From Anaerolineae bacterium (GTDB taxonomy: Bacteria > Chloroflexota > Anaerolineae > Aggregatilineales > J027): DNA of 64,000 nt. Both the position numbers and the translations under genes were made by a program. The DNA lies in the NCBI GenBank assembly GCA_008933735.1, contig WBUL01000007.1:1-64000 (forward strand). The letters run 5' to 3'. The notes below the pieces were generated by a model. It did no database searches. It saw only the letters and a program-made list of their open reading frames with translations, and had not been told where the DNA came from. Positions 53,788 through 62,941 of this stretch are shown here, one piece after another; the stretch's first letter is position 1, and the number at the start of each line of letters is the position of its first letter.

Positions 53788-55584
53788 CTACCGAATCCCC
53801 CAGAACAGCGCCATACCGAGCATCAGCATGATAAACGTCGTCAGTGTCATGCCCAAACCGACCTTAAAAAAGTCACTGAAGGAATATCCGGCAGGCCCCA
53901 TCATCAGGACATTTACGGGATGGGCGATGGGGGTCAAGAAGGCGGTGGAGCACCCAATCGCTACCACCACTGAGGTCGCCTGGGGACTCACGCCCAGTTG
54001 CAGAGCGCTGGTAATCGCAATCGGGCCGATGACCAGCGCTGTCACCTGACCGCCGATAATCTGCGTCACGAGTACGGTCAGCATAAAAAACACTGCCAGC
54101 AGAGAAAAATCCCCCGAATCGGCGAAGCTATCGACCATAAGTTCACCCGCTCTGGCCGCCAGCCCGGTATCCACCATTGCGGTACTGATAGGAAGCATCC
54201 CGGCGATCAGAAAAACAACACGCCACTCAATCGCCCGGTAAGCCTCATTCATATTCAGACAGCCCGTCGCCACCACTGCCGCTGCCCCTGCCAGCATGAT
54301 CTCAGACAGCGGGGCAATATCCAGTGTGGCAAAAATGAGCACCAGCACGGTAATCACCAGCGACCAGACCGCTTTTTGAGAATATTTGGAGGTCTGGTCA
54401 TCCTGAATATTCAGTACAAGATAATCACGATCAGCCGCTAGCTGTCGGATTTTTTCCGGCGTACCTGTCAAGAGTAAGGCATCGCCGACTTGCAGCGTAA
54501 AATCTCCGACATCCGTCCGATAGCTGCGGCCTTCACGCCACAGGGCCACTGCGGTCAGCCGATACTTGCTGCGAAACCGGATTTCCTTCAACGTTTTTCC
54601 GATGACCCCGGACCGCGGCGGGATAATCACTTCAGAAACCTCAATATTATAGTGCCCGCCGTTGTTGGTATGATGAAGCTCAGGGCGAAAAGCCAGCCCC
54701 CAGGCCAGCAACTGGTCAACACGCTCCTTACGCCCCATCACCAGCAAATAGTCATTGGGCACGACCACTTCAGATGGTGTGGGGGCGAGGATCGCCCGGC
54801 TGCCACGCCAGATTGCCAGCACCGTCAGCCCTAATTTTGAGCCGATTCCACTTTCACTCAGAGGGGCGCCCGCCAGCGGGGAGGATGGTTTCACCTGTAA
54901 TTCCCACAGACGTTCCCCAAGCTGATAAGTTTCATACAGATTCACCATCGTGACCGCCTGGGTCATGGTTTCCCGGTTTGGCAGCAGCCGCCGCCCTACC
55001 AGCAGCATAAACACCAGCCCGCCTAGCACAATCAGGCTGCCAGTGGGGATAAAATCCAACATGCCCAGGCCCTGCTGCCCGTTTTCTTGCAGCAGGTTGC
55101 TCATGATGATATTGGCAGTGGTGAGGTAAGTTGCCATTCCGCCGACCAGCGTGCCAAAGGAAAGCGGGATCAGCAGCTTTGAAAGGCGTACATTTGAAAG
55201 CCGTGCGACTCTCACCGCCGCCGGCAGCAGGACAGCCCCGGAAGCAATATTATTCATGACCAGTGACAGCAGTGCTGCGGCCAACATAAAAAGAACAATA
55301 AGACGAACTTCTGACCCACCGCCAACCGAATTGATATATTGGGCGATGCGCTGCACCACACCTGTCGCTTCCAGCGCATGAGTGATTACAAACAGTCCGA
55401 TAATGGTCATCACAACCGGGCTGCTAAAACCCGCCACCGCTTTTTCTGAACTCACTACCCCACTGAAGCCAAGCCCCAACAGTACAAAAATGGCTACAAG
55501 GTCTGGGGCAAAGCGGTTGGAAACAATGAGCAAAAGGGCGCCTGCAATGACGCTGATTAAAATGATTTCATCACCGGACAACAT
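53788..55584 (-). CDS. SLC13/DASS-type transporter with two RCK/TrkA-C domains
   Basis: A 598-residue inner-membrane transporter. About eleven helices surround two central cytoplasmic TrkA-C (RCK_C) domains: first near residues 200-285 (LWELQVKPSSPLAGAPLSESGIG), second near 305-390 (EVIIPPRSGVIGKTLKEIRFR). SLC13/YbhI-like members with TrkA-C move dicarboxylate, sulfate or other anions; the ion is not evident. ATG at 55584 follows AGGA six bases upstream; a longer upstream extension is not family-like. Stops 2 bp from the convergent CbpA gene. It is 38 bp after the alpha/beta-hydrolase gene on the same strand. Confidence 0.88.
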   Translation of the reverse strand: MLSGDEIILISVIAGALLLIVSNRFAPDLVAIFVLLGLGFSGVVSSEKAVAGFSSPVVMTIIGLFVITHALEATGVVQRIAQYINSVGGGSEVRLIVLFMLAAALLSLVMNNIASGAVLLPAAVRVARLSNVRLSKLLIPLSFGTLVGGMATYLTTANIIMSNLLQENGQQGLGMLDFIPTGSLIVLGGLVFMLLVGRRLLPNRETMTQAVTMVNLYETYQLGERLWELQVKPSSPLAGAPLSESGIGSKLGLTVLAIWRGSRAILAPTPSEVVVPNDYLLVMGRKERVDQLLAWGLAFRPELHHTNNGGHYNIEVSEVIIPPRSGVIGKTLKEIRFRSKYRLTAVALWREGRSYRTDVGDFTLQVGDALLLTGTPEKIRQLAADRDYLVLNIQDDQTSKYSQKAVWSLVITVLVLIFATLDIAPLSEIMLAGAAAVVATGCLNMNEAYRAIEWRVVFLIAGMLPISTAMVDTGLAARAGELMVDSFADSGDFSLLAVFFMLTVLVTQIIGGQVTALVIGPIAITSALQLGVSPQATSVVVAIGCSTAFLTPIAHPVNVLMMGPAGYSFSDFFKVGLGMTLTTFIMLMLGMALFWGIR

Positions 55585-55622
55585 GCTTTTCCTGGGTTTT
55601 TTGGCGCATTCCCATTGTAGCG

Positions 55623-56495
55623 CTATAAATTCACCTCGCGCCATGTCCGTGCCAGCGAAAACGCAATAGGGTCAATCACATCAGCATCCAGCCAGTAGCC
55701 CATATGCGAAGTCGGGTTCCAGAACTGCCGCCAGTTACCCACATTGACCATACGATCCTTCACACGCCCGTCCCCGTATTTTTTATTCAAGGTGCTGATC
55801 GGAAAAGCAATCGCATCATCAGTATCGTAAAGATTGACCCATTCATGAAATAATTTTGGATAATATTCTTTTAACTGCGGGGGTGGGAAGTCTATCGGGT
55901 CTCCAAAATCCTCATACCGCAGACTCCAGATGGCAATCGGGCTGCCCATTGTATACAGCAGGTTCAGGGTGTAACCTTTTTCCAGGGGTGAATCGAGCAA
56001 ATCCTGGATGACCGGATTAATAAAACTTTTCTCCGGGTTTTTGGCGTGCTGCTGGAGGTCATACAGGTAGTTGCTGGTGATAATCGTACCGAGACTGTGC
56101 GCGATGATACAAAGCGGCGCATTCTCTCCGGCTTTTTCAGCGATTTTTTGCAAGGTACGGGCGTAAATGTGGTGTACTGCGTCATAAATATCCCGGCGGT
56201 AAAGCGAGGGCTGATAGGCAATCGCGTCCCCCATAAAGTACGCAAGAAACGAACGAGAGGTCGGAAAACGCAGTTTGATATTCTGATTGACCACCTCCAG
56301 CAGATGTTCTTCTTCTTTTTCCAGCACCCCTGCCCAGTGAACCCCTTCGATGACCAGTTCCTGATCTGGATGCTCGGAGGCCTGCATCATGTAACGGGCA
56401 AACGCCTGACGCAGGCGGATTTCACAGGGTTTGTAAAAGTCTTCTACCTGGTTGCCTATTCCGTGGATAATCGCAACACCAATTTTTTGAGACAT
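55623..56495 (-). CDS. Alpha/beta-hydrolase-like esterase
   Basis: A 290-residue cytoplasmic alpha/beta-hydrolase fold. The oxyanion-hole turn is IIHGIGNQ (about residue 9), the nucleophile elbow AHSLGTI (Ser about 135, GxSxG-like with A), and a late histidine near PTSHMGYW (about 268) may complete the triad. The very acidic/aromatic middle (EEEEHLLEVVNQNIKLRFP) resembles lipase-like or acyl-ester hydrolases seen in some phage-defence effectors, but that link is weak. ATG follows GGAGAAAA. It is divergent from the NERD-helicase gene by 35 bp, so the two may share a promoter region. Confidence 0.75.
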   Translation of the reverse strand: MSQKIGVAIIHGIGNQVEDFYKPCEIRLRQAFARYMMQASEHPDQELVIEGVHWAGVLEKEEEHLLEVVNQNIKLRFPTSRSFLAYFMGDAIAYQPSLYRRDIYDAVHHIYARTLQKIAEKAGENAPLCIIAHSLGTIITSNYLYDLQQHAKNPEKSFINPVIQDLLDSPLEKGYTLNLLYTMGSPIAIWSLRYEDFGDPIDFPPPQLKEYYPKLFHEWVNLYDTDDAIAFPISTLNKKYGDGRVKDRMVNVGNWRQFWNPTSHMGYWLDADVIDPIAFSLARTWREVNL

Positions 56496-56530
56496 GGCAT
56501 TTTTCTCCGTGTGACTGTGCCTCTATAATA

Positions 56531-58573
56531 ATGAATATGATCGTAGACCATCAAATTAAGAAAATCGAACAGGCGATCCAGGACGCAAAAATCCGGGTCA
56601 TTGGCTATAACGACATCACCAATGTGGCTCATGCCAAGTTTGTGCAGGCGCTCATCAAAGCCTACGGGGATGAGGCCAACGGGGTCATTTACAACGAACC
56701 TGTGCTGCTGAGGGGTGATCTGGCACCGGATGTGGTGCTCATCCACCCGGAAACAGGGGTTATTGTGTTTGAGGTGAAAGCCTATAGTATTACCTTTGTT
56801 CAGGGCATTGACGGCGGAAATCTCAAAATCAAATTCAACGGAGAGGAGCAGTCCGTTAATCCTCTGCGGCAGGCCCAGCGCAGCATGTATGCCATCAAGG
56901 ACAGCTATGAACGGCTGGCAGAGGACAACCCGCGTCCGCTGTTTAGCTCCATGGTCGTGCTGCCGAATATCCGCGAAGAGCAGTGGATTAAAAAAGGCTA
57001 CGATGCGAGCATTCAAAATCGGTTGATTATCTTTGCGGAAGACTGCCGAGACATCGAGCGCCTGCGGTCACGTATTGGCCGGTTGGTCAAACAAAGCCAG
57101 AATTTAGCCAACCTCCCGTCTCCCCTTCCCGCAGAATCCGCAGAAGCGGTTTTCCGCTCTTTTGGGCACTCCGCCCTGCTGGATAAACCTCAGCGTAAAA
57201 TCCGTGCGCTGGATGTGGAAAACCTGGGCGCGGAAATTGACCAGCTAGAGGCCGAAACAAAAAAACTTTCCGCCGAACAGCAGCAGTTAATCCGACTGGA
57301 TACCTGGGGACATCCCTTTCTGCTGCGGGGCGTGGCAGGCAGCGGCAAGTCGCTGGTGCTGGCGCACCATGTCGCCTGGGCGGTTTTCCGGCATGAGCAA
57401 AAGCATAATCAGCTTGCGTTGTTCCCGGAAGACCGTCACCCCTTACCGAAATTCGTGGTGCTGTGCCTCAACCGCCCGATGATTCCACAGCTGGTGCAGA
57501 ATATTCAGGAAGCCTACTTCCAGATCGCGTTTAAGGAACTACCAGCCGGGGTAGTCACTGTTAATGCGCTAAACAGTTTTATTTTCCAACTGACGCAGGA
57601 ACACGATCATTTTCACTACATCCCCGTGACTAAAACCAAAAATCCGGGAGAACGTTCCCGCCAGTTCCTGGCGCAGTTGGACGCGATGAGACCCGCCGAT
57701 TTAGATAAACTGCGGGTCGATGCCCTTTATCTGGATGAAGGGCAGGACGTTCACCCGGATACACTGGCGCTGCTGCACACCCTGGTCAGGCCCGATAAGA
57801 CAACAAAAGAACGCACCATCAGTATTTTTTATGACGACGCGCAGAATATTTATGGACACCCCCGTCCTACCTGGCGCACCTTCGGAATGAACGTGGAAGG
57901 CGGGCGGGCGGCCTTCATGGGAACGTGTTATCGCAACTCGCGGGAAATTGTCGAATTGGGATTGAATGTGCTGCTGGGCACCACTGCTGACGAAAAAACC
58001 CGCGTTCACACGCGCCGATTCGCTGATATTTATACCCTCAAAGAAAAGGGGCTGGTTGAGGACACACTGCTTGGCTGGAATGTCCTGTATGCAAAGCCAT
58101 CCAATGTGCATCCGCAGGTGAAAGTATTCCCACACCGCGCCGCGCAGAATGAATGGATCGCAGCAGCGGCGGTCAATCTGATTCAAGAAGAACATGTTCG
58201 ACCAGAAGACGTGTTGATTCTAGCCTTTAAAAGCACCAGCTTTGAGAGCCTGGAACAGCAAATTCGGCAGCAGAGTGAGGGCAAAATTCCGCTGCGACTG
58301 GTTGGCGGGCGCAACCGTCACACCCTGGATGAGACCCTGCTGATGCCGGGGAAACTCACGATCAGCACCATCGCTATGTCCAAAGGTTATGACGCGCCGA
58401 TTGTGATCCTGATCGATACCGATGAGCTGTCCGTTAATGAAACAGGCCGCGCTTTGTTTTATGTTGGTGTGACCCGCGCCAAGCGCTACCTTCTGGTACT
58501 GGGAGTCAAATCGGCGGGATCACTGTTGGATGAAGCGGCGGCGGTACTGCGACTGCGTGCCGCCACCGGATAA
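56531..58573 (+). CDS. NERD-nuclease / UvrD-type helicase fusion
   Basis: A 680-residue protein. The N-terminal NERD domain (about 5-170) has PD-(D/E)XK-like residues Asp67, Glu81 and Lys83 (PDVVLIHPETGVIVFEVKAY). From about residue 255 a superfamily-1 helicase starts: Walker A GVAGSGKS (267-274), Walker B ALYLDEGQDVHPD, motif III YDDAQNIYG, and the C-terminal motif VI GVTRAKRYLLVLG. Such nuclease-helicases process nucleic acid and often occur in defence islands. It faces two TIR-FGE-like genes; its stop abuts the first one's stop with no gap. The start ATG at 56531 has a weak ribosome site. Confidence 0.88.
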   Translation: MNMIVDHQIKKIEQAIQDAKIRVIGYNDITNVAHAKFVQALIKAYGDEANGVIYNEPVLLRGDLAPDVVLIHPETGVIVFEVKAYSITFVQGIDGGNLKIKFNGEEQSVNPLRQAQRSMYAIKDSYERLAEDNPRPLFSSMVVLPNIREEQWIKKGYDASIQNRLIIFAEDCRDIERLRSRIGRLVKQSQNLANLPSPLPAESAEAVFRSFGHSALLDKPQRKIRALDVENLGAEIDQLEAETKKLSAEQQQLIRLDTWGHPFLLRGVAGSGKSLVLAHHVAWAVFRHEQKHNQLALFPEDRHPLPKFVVLCLNRPMIPQLVQNIQEAYFQIAFKELPAGVVTVNALNSFIFQLTQEHDHFHYIPVTKTKNPGERSRQFLAQLDAMRPADLDKLRVDALYLDEGQDVHPDTLALLHTLVRPDKTTKERTISIFYDDAQNIYGHPRPTWRTFGMNVEGGRAAFMGTCYRNSREIVELGLNVLLGTTADEKTRVHTRRFADIYTLKEKGLVEDTLLGWNVLYAKPSNVHPQVKVFPHRAAQNEWIAAAAVNLIQEEHVRPEDVLILAFKSTSFESLEQQIRQQSEGKIPLRLVGGRNRHTLDETLLMPGKLTISTIAMSKGYDAPIVILIDTDELSVNETGRALFYVGVTRAKRYLLVLGVKSAGSLLDEAAAVLRLRAATG

Positions 58574-60145
58574 TCACAGCCGAGAGGTACAAACACGAAA
58601 CCCAATAAATGGATGCCGTTCCACGGCCGAAAAATGCTGGCGAATGGTCACTTTGGCGCTGGCGGAACTGTGCTTCCAGGAACCGCCGCGCACCACCCGC
58701 CGTGCTAATTTGCTCAAATCCAGATTTTCCCCCACGCCATATTCATTCAGTGTCCATTCCCACACATTACCACTCATGTCCAGCACACCTTCCTGAGTCG
58801 CGCCCTGGAGATACATCCCGACCGCCGTTGTCTGACCGATGTACTCCGCGCTAAACCGCGATTCATCAACATTCGCGTAGCCCGCCTTATAAGAACGCCC
58901 CCAGGGATAAATACGTCCATCAAAACCGCGTGCGGCTCGTTCCCATTCGTATTCCAGCGGCAAGCGTACCGGCCACACCTGCGGAAAATCAAGGTGCGGG
59001 ATATTCCCGGTTAAACGATAGGACAGCCAGCGGCAAAACGCGACCGCCTCGTACCAGTTCACATTTTCACGCGGGAAGTTGTCGCCAGACCACTGCGGTA
59101 CTTCCGGTCGGGTGGGGCGCTCAGCCAGACCATCCCACCACCGACCATCAAAGTAACCATCGTCAGCGTCAATAAACGCCCGAAACTGCCGATTTGTGAT
59201 GGGAAGCTTCGCCAGGTAAAAGGTTTCCAGATACAGGCTTTCGTGCTGCTGGTAGATAAATTCACCTTCAGGGATTTCAACCCAGCTTATATCCGGCAGG
59301 CCATCTTCACGCAGGCCAACACCAGGCCGGGAATCCCCTTTCTCGGCCAGAAAGAGACTCCGCTCCAGCACCGGTGATGGAGTCACTTTACTGCGAACAT
59401 AACGTTCCGCTAAATTGTCAGGGTCATAACCAGGGAAATGCTCCCAGAAACAGTCTAACGCCTGCGACGCCTGCTCCGGCTCAAGGTAGGCATACAACTG
59501 CCGCAGCACATCATACTGCTTCTCTTTCAGGCTTTGCAGCGGCGGGATGACAGGTGAAAAATTCTGTTCAATTTCTCCCCGTACCATCGCTTCGAACTCT
59601 CCCAAATCAAACAGGGTTGGGTCTTCGCCAGAAGCCGCAATCTGACCGACACATTCCAGTGCCCGCGCCCAGTTTTTATCGCTTACCGCCTCAAAAAAAC
59701 GGCTGATCGAGTGATATACATCGTAAGGGACAAGATCGTCATTCGCCTTCACTGTTCTATCCTGTCCACGTTTTTGCGTCGGAATCACGCTGGCGGCCAG
59801 ACAGCGATAAAATTCCTCCCCCGGCATTTCACCGTCACGCACATTCACGATGCACGACAGATCAAATATCGGCCAGTTCCCACCGCTCAGAAGGAGCGGT
59901 ACGATGGGTTTTTGATAGGCCAGCGCCAACAGGACTTCTCGCTGCACCCAGACCGATGCCGACGATTCGGATGACATGATAAAGACCAGTGCAGCACAGG
60001 ATTGAATCCCCTCCACCTTGACCCGCCAGCTATTCACCCCAGACGGCTCCCTGTCCATCCAGGTATTAAAACCGTGCTGCCGGATGAATGAAGCTAATTT
60101 GTGCGCGTAATCGTCGTTGCTGTAGCTCAAATAAATGTGTGACAT
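58574..60145 (-). CDS. TIR domain fused to FGE/C-type-lectin-like domain, copy 1
   Basis: A 523-residue protein. Residues 1-125 are a TIR domain (HIYLSYSNDDYAHK; W66-x-x-x-E70 in VWVQREVLL). A helical middle (about 130-290) follows, then a sulfatase-modifying/formylglycine-generating-type (C-type-lectin) domain: VEIPEGEFIYQQH, ITNRQFRAFI, VNWYEAVAFCRWLSYRL, LEYEWERAARGFDGRIYPWG and MSGNVWEWT. The two catalytic cysteines of true FGE (in a RGGSWxCxxxxC pattern) are absent: the sequence is VVRGGSWKHSSASAKV. The lectin-like part thus probably binds a ligand and the TIR part probably consumes NAD or signals. Convergent with the NERD helicase (0-bp gap). Confidence 0.86.
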   Translation of the reverse strand: MSHIYLSYSNDDYAHKLASFIRQHGFNTWMDREPSGVNSWRVKVEGIQSCAALVFIMSSESSASVWVQREVLLALAYQKPIVPLLLSGGNWPIFDLSCIVNVRDGEMPGEEFYRCLAASVIPTQKRGQDRTVKANDDLVPYDVYHSISRFFEAVSDKNWARALECVGQIAASGEDPTLFDLGEFEAMVRGEIEQNFSPVIPPLQSLKEKQYDVLRQLYAYLEPEQASQALDCFWEHFPGYDPDNLAERYVRSKVTPSPVLERSLFLAEKGDSRPGVGLREDGLPDISWVEIPEGEFIYQQHESLYLETFYLAKLPITNRQFRAFIDADDGYFDGRWWDGLAERPTRPEVPQWSGDNFPRENVNWYEAVAFCRWLSYRLTGNIPHLDFPQVWPVRLPLEYEWERAARGFDGRIYPWGRSYKAGYANVDESRFSAEYIGQTTAVGMYLQGATQEGVLDMSGNVWEWTLNEYGVGENLDLSKLARRVVRGGSWKHSSASAKVTIRQHFSAVERHPFIGFRVCTSRL

Positions 60146-60184
60146 GAACTGGCTGCTCCAAAAATTTATTATCCAATACTTTTG

Positions 60185-61450
60185 TCATGGGTTCAGATTT
60201 GCGGTACACACGCGGAATCCGATGTTGTCAAACCGGAAATCGGGAAAGCTGTTCAGGCGGAAATGCACTTTGGCATCACGATCAAAATAATCAAAGGAGC
60301 CGCCGCGCAGCACACGCCCTTCACGGCTGCCTAAGGCAAGCTCGTCCTTCACCATATAAGGCGAAAGCGTCCATTCCCAGACATTGCCGCTCATATCCAG
60401 CAGTCCTTCGGGCGACGCCCCATGAGGATACATCCCGACGGCGGTTGTTCTCATCAGGCGGTACGGGCCGGAATTAGTGCGGGTTTCATCCACATTGGCA
60501 TACCCGGAGAGATAATCTCTGCCCCAGGGGAAGTTGCGGCGGTCTTTTTTACCCCGTGCTGCACGTTCCCATTCTTTTTCTGTCGGCAGGCGCACAGGCC
60601 AGTATCGAGCATGTTCCAGCACAGGAATCTCACCCGTTAACTTAAATGACAGCCAGCGGCAGAAGGCCATCGCCTCGTACCAGTTCACGTTTTCGCGAGG
60701 ATGATTGGCAGCCGGCCATTTTTGCGGCGCGGCGCTCTCCGGCTGCTGTGCCAATCCTTCCCAAAAGCGTTTATCGGCATAGCCATCCTCAATAAAGACC
60801 TGAAACTGCGGGTAGGTGACCGGGTAGCGGGCGATATAAAAGGTACCAATGTCAGGGCGTCCCGTTTTCTGATAATAAAATTTTCCTCCTGGCATCTTTA
60901 CCCAGTCGAAGTCTGGCAGACCATTGTCCTTCAAGCCGATACCGCAGCGTGGGTCACCCAAAGCGGCCAGTTCACTCCCGGCCTCAAGACGCTGAGGAGC
61001 CTCAGTCATCGGATTTTCGATCAGCTCCAGCCATCGCCGCGCCGCCGTTGGAATCGTGTCTTTTGGGGCGACTGCTTCAAGCGTTTCGAGGTAACTTTGC
61101 GGGGGGAGGCTCCCATCGCGCACATCAAAAAAATGGCGGTCGATCAGAATGTCGAATTCTTCTCCGGCCAGCAGCAGAGGAAAGATCAGACCGCGCTTCA
61201 ACTGCTTTTCATGTTTAATGGCGATCAAAATCTCCTTATGAACCCATTCCGAAGCGTCGGCAGCAGGAGTCATGATCACAATAAACGCACCGCAGGCGCG
61301 AATTGCCTGGCTGATTTCCCGAAACCAGGCATCTCCATAATTGATCCGGTCATCCATCCAGACCTGAAACCCCTGGTTCTGCAAATAGTCCTTCAGGCGG
61401 CGGGCGTAAATCTGGTCGGTTCGGCTGTAACTGATAAAAATATGCGACAT
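60185..61450 (-). CDS. TIR domain fused to FGE/C-type-lectin-like domain, copy 2
   Basis: A 421-residue paralogue upstream of copy 1 (39-bp gap). TIR domain about 1-125 (HIFISYSRTDQIYARR; W69-x-x-x-E73 in SEWVHKEILIAI), a shorter middle, then the FGE-like fold from about 195: VKMPGGKFYYQ, YPVTYPQFQVFI, VNWYEAMAFCRWLS, LPTEKEWERAARGKKDRRNFPWG, MSGNVWEWTLSPYM and LRGGSFDYFDRDAKV. The FGE cysteines are missing here also (GGSFDYF). The middle is about 100 residues shorter than in copy 1. The tandem, co-oriented pair may act as two related sensors for one defence response. Confidence 0.86.
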   Translation of the reverse strand: MSHIFISYSRTDQIYARRLKDYLQNQGFQVWMDDRINYGDAWFREISQAIRACGAFIVIMTPAADASEWVHKEILIAIKHEKQLKRGLIFPLLLAGEEFDILIDRHFFDVRDGSLPPQSYLETLEAVAPKDTIPTAARRWLELIENPMTEAPQRLEAGSELAALGDPRCGIGLKDNGLPDFDWVKMPGGKFYYQKTGRPDIGTFYIARYPVTYPQFQVFIEDGYADKRFWEGLAQQPESAAPQKWPAANHPRENVNWYEAMAFCRWLSFKLTGEIPVLEHARYWPVRLPTEKEWERAARGKKDRRNFPWGRDYLSGYANVDETRTNSGPYRLMRTTAVGMYPHGASPEGLLDMSGNVWEWTLSPYMVKDELALGSREGRVLRGGSFDYFDRDAKVHFRLNSFPDFRFDNIGFRVCTANLNP

Positions 61451-61497
61451 CGGTTTTTTCCGTGCGAAATCCCAAATCTACAATTATACCCGAATCA

Positions 61498-61526
61498 TTG
61501 CGGCATTTTGCCTTGTAGGATATAAC
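61498..61526 (+). promoter_or_regulatory. Promoter of the SH3b gene
   Basis: TTGCGG is 17 bp from TATAAC; the SH3b ATG follows about 37 bp later with AAGGAG in between. Confidence 0.55.
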
Positions 61527-61562
61527 AGCCATTAGAAATAAACCCATTAAGGAGTTTTTACA

Positions 61563-62768
61563 ATGAAATGGTCACGCCACCTACTGATCTGGCTGGCAGT
61601 GCTGGCACTCCTCATGAGCTTTACCAGCTTCGCTCTTGCCAGTTCCGAATCACCAGAAAACTCAACTGACCCTGTCTTACAAACACCTAATACCCTGGTT
61701 CGTGCTAACGGGAATGTCCGGCTGCGTGCCGAACCCAGCCTGGACAGCGAGAGAGTCGCGCTCATCGGCTGGGGTGATATTGCGGTGCTGCTGGCAGTTA
61801 CCGAAGATGGAGAATGGTATCAGCTTAACTTCAACAATATTATTGGCTGGGCTGTCAGCGAATGGTTCACGCTGGTCTCAGGCGAGATTGAACCCCTTGT
61901 TGACGTAACTCCCGCAACCAACGCTGAGGGAACACCCATTCCGGTGCAGCCCGCCGTTGTCAGTGCGCCGGGTGCGGCTCCAGCTACCGGACTGGTGCGG
62001 TCACTGGACAATGTCCGCATCCGGCAGGAACCAAATATTCGCAGCCCGCGCATCGGGTTTATCGGTTGGGGCGAACTTGCAGAACTCCTTGCGGTCAGCG
62101 CTGATGGCGTCTGGTATCAGGTCGATTACGATGGTGTCATTGGATGGTCAGTTGCCGAACTGTTCGAGGTCGTCGGCAGCGATAACCCGACCATCATCAC
62201 GCAGCCCAACAACGTCGTTCTGGACTCACCGCTTTCCGTCCCGCCTGTCGGCAATGCCAGCGGTCTGGTGACTTCCCAAGCCAACGTTCGCATCCGTGCC
62301 GAACCCAGCCTGCAAGGGCGACGCATTTCATTCATTGGCTGGGGGGAGCAGGCCGAAATCGTCGGCATCAACGAGGATCGCACCTGGTACCAGATTAACT
62401 ATAATGGTATTGTGGGGTGGTCTCTGGCAGAATTCTTCGTGGTTGAAGGGGACATTACGACCGCGCCCGTAACGGTTCAGGTAACCCCTGGTGTCGTAAC
62501 AGCGACACCCGTTCCCGGTGCAACCCCCGAAACCGTTACGTCAGTGGATCAGGTGTTTGGTGTTGTACGTTCGCTGGGCAACCTGCGTCTGCGTGATGCC
62601 CCTGCCCTGAACGCCCGCCAGATAGGCCGTCTCGGCTGGGGTGACGAAGCCAATCTGCTGGCGGTCAGTGATGACAGGTTCTGGTATCAGATTGAATTTG
62701 AGGGCGTGATCGGTTGGGCAATTGCCGATTATTTTGAACTGGTACGCGGCCAGATTCCGCCCCGTTAA
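61563..62768 (+). CDS. Exported protein with four bacterial SH3 (SH3b) repeats
   Basis: A 401-residue exported protein: signal peptide to about 26 (ending ALAS), then four repeated SH3b domains of about 65 residues joined by Thr/Pro/Val-rich linkers. Each repeat begins with the family core ([48 protein letters not shown]) and continues GWGdxAxLLAV then a WYQ-type and GWxxAE/ADxF end. SH3b domains often bind cell-wall peptides. The repeated GWG segments are highly conserved, so recent internal duplication is likely. AAGGAG precedes the ATG. Followed by a hairpin, so it is its own unit. Confidence 0.9.
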   Translation: MKWSRHLLIWLAVLALLMSFTSFALASSESPENSTDPVLQTPNTLVRANGNVRLRAEPSLDSERVALIGWGDIAVLLAVTEDGEWYQLNFNNIIGWAVSEWFTLVSGEIEPLVDVTPATNAEGTPIPVQPAVVSAPGAAPATGLVRSLDNVRIRQEPNIRSPRIGFIGWGELAELLAVSADGVWYQVDYDGVIGWSVAELFEVVGSDNPTIITQPNNVVLDSPLSVPPVGNASGLVTSQANVRIRAEPSLQGRRISFIGWGEQAEIVGINEDRTWYQINYNGIVGWSLAEFFVVEGDITTAPVTVQVTPGVVTATPVPGATPETVTSVDQVFGVVRSLGNLRLRDAPALNARQIGRLGWGDEANLLAVSDDRFWYQIEFEGVIGWAIADYFELVRGQIPPR

Positions 62769-62792
62769 CACAAAATTCCACACAAAACATAA

Positions 62793-62814
62793 CAGGGGGA
62801 TCTTTATCCCCCTG
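62793..62814 (+). terminator. Hairpin after the SH3b gene
   Basis: CAGGGGGAT and ATCCCCCTG form a 9-bp stem with a CTTT loop. Only a weak T-rich tail follows (CTTCATTT), so it may be an inefficient terminator. Confidence 0.6.
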
Positions 62815-62941
62815 CTTCATTTGGCTGAATGGCTTAAAAATTTGTGCTTTTCGTACTGTTTTTTTGCAATCTTCGCTCAGATTTGGGAAAATTACCTATC
62901 GCCAAAAGAACTTTGGTTACTTAATTAGGAAGGTAGAAGTC

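Noticed and set aside
58574-61450. A full diversity-generating retroelement (reverse transcriptase plus template repeat) around the TIR-FGE genes
   Set aside because: No reverse transcriptase frame, no near-identical template repeat with A-specific differences is visible in the window; only the fold of the candidate variable protein is suggestive.
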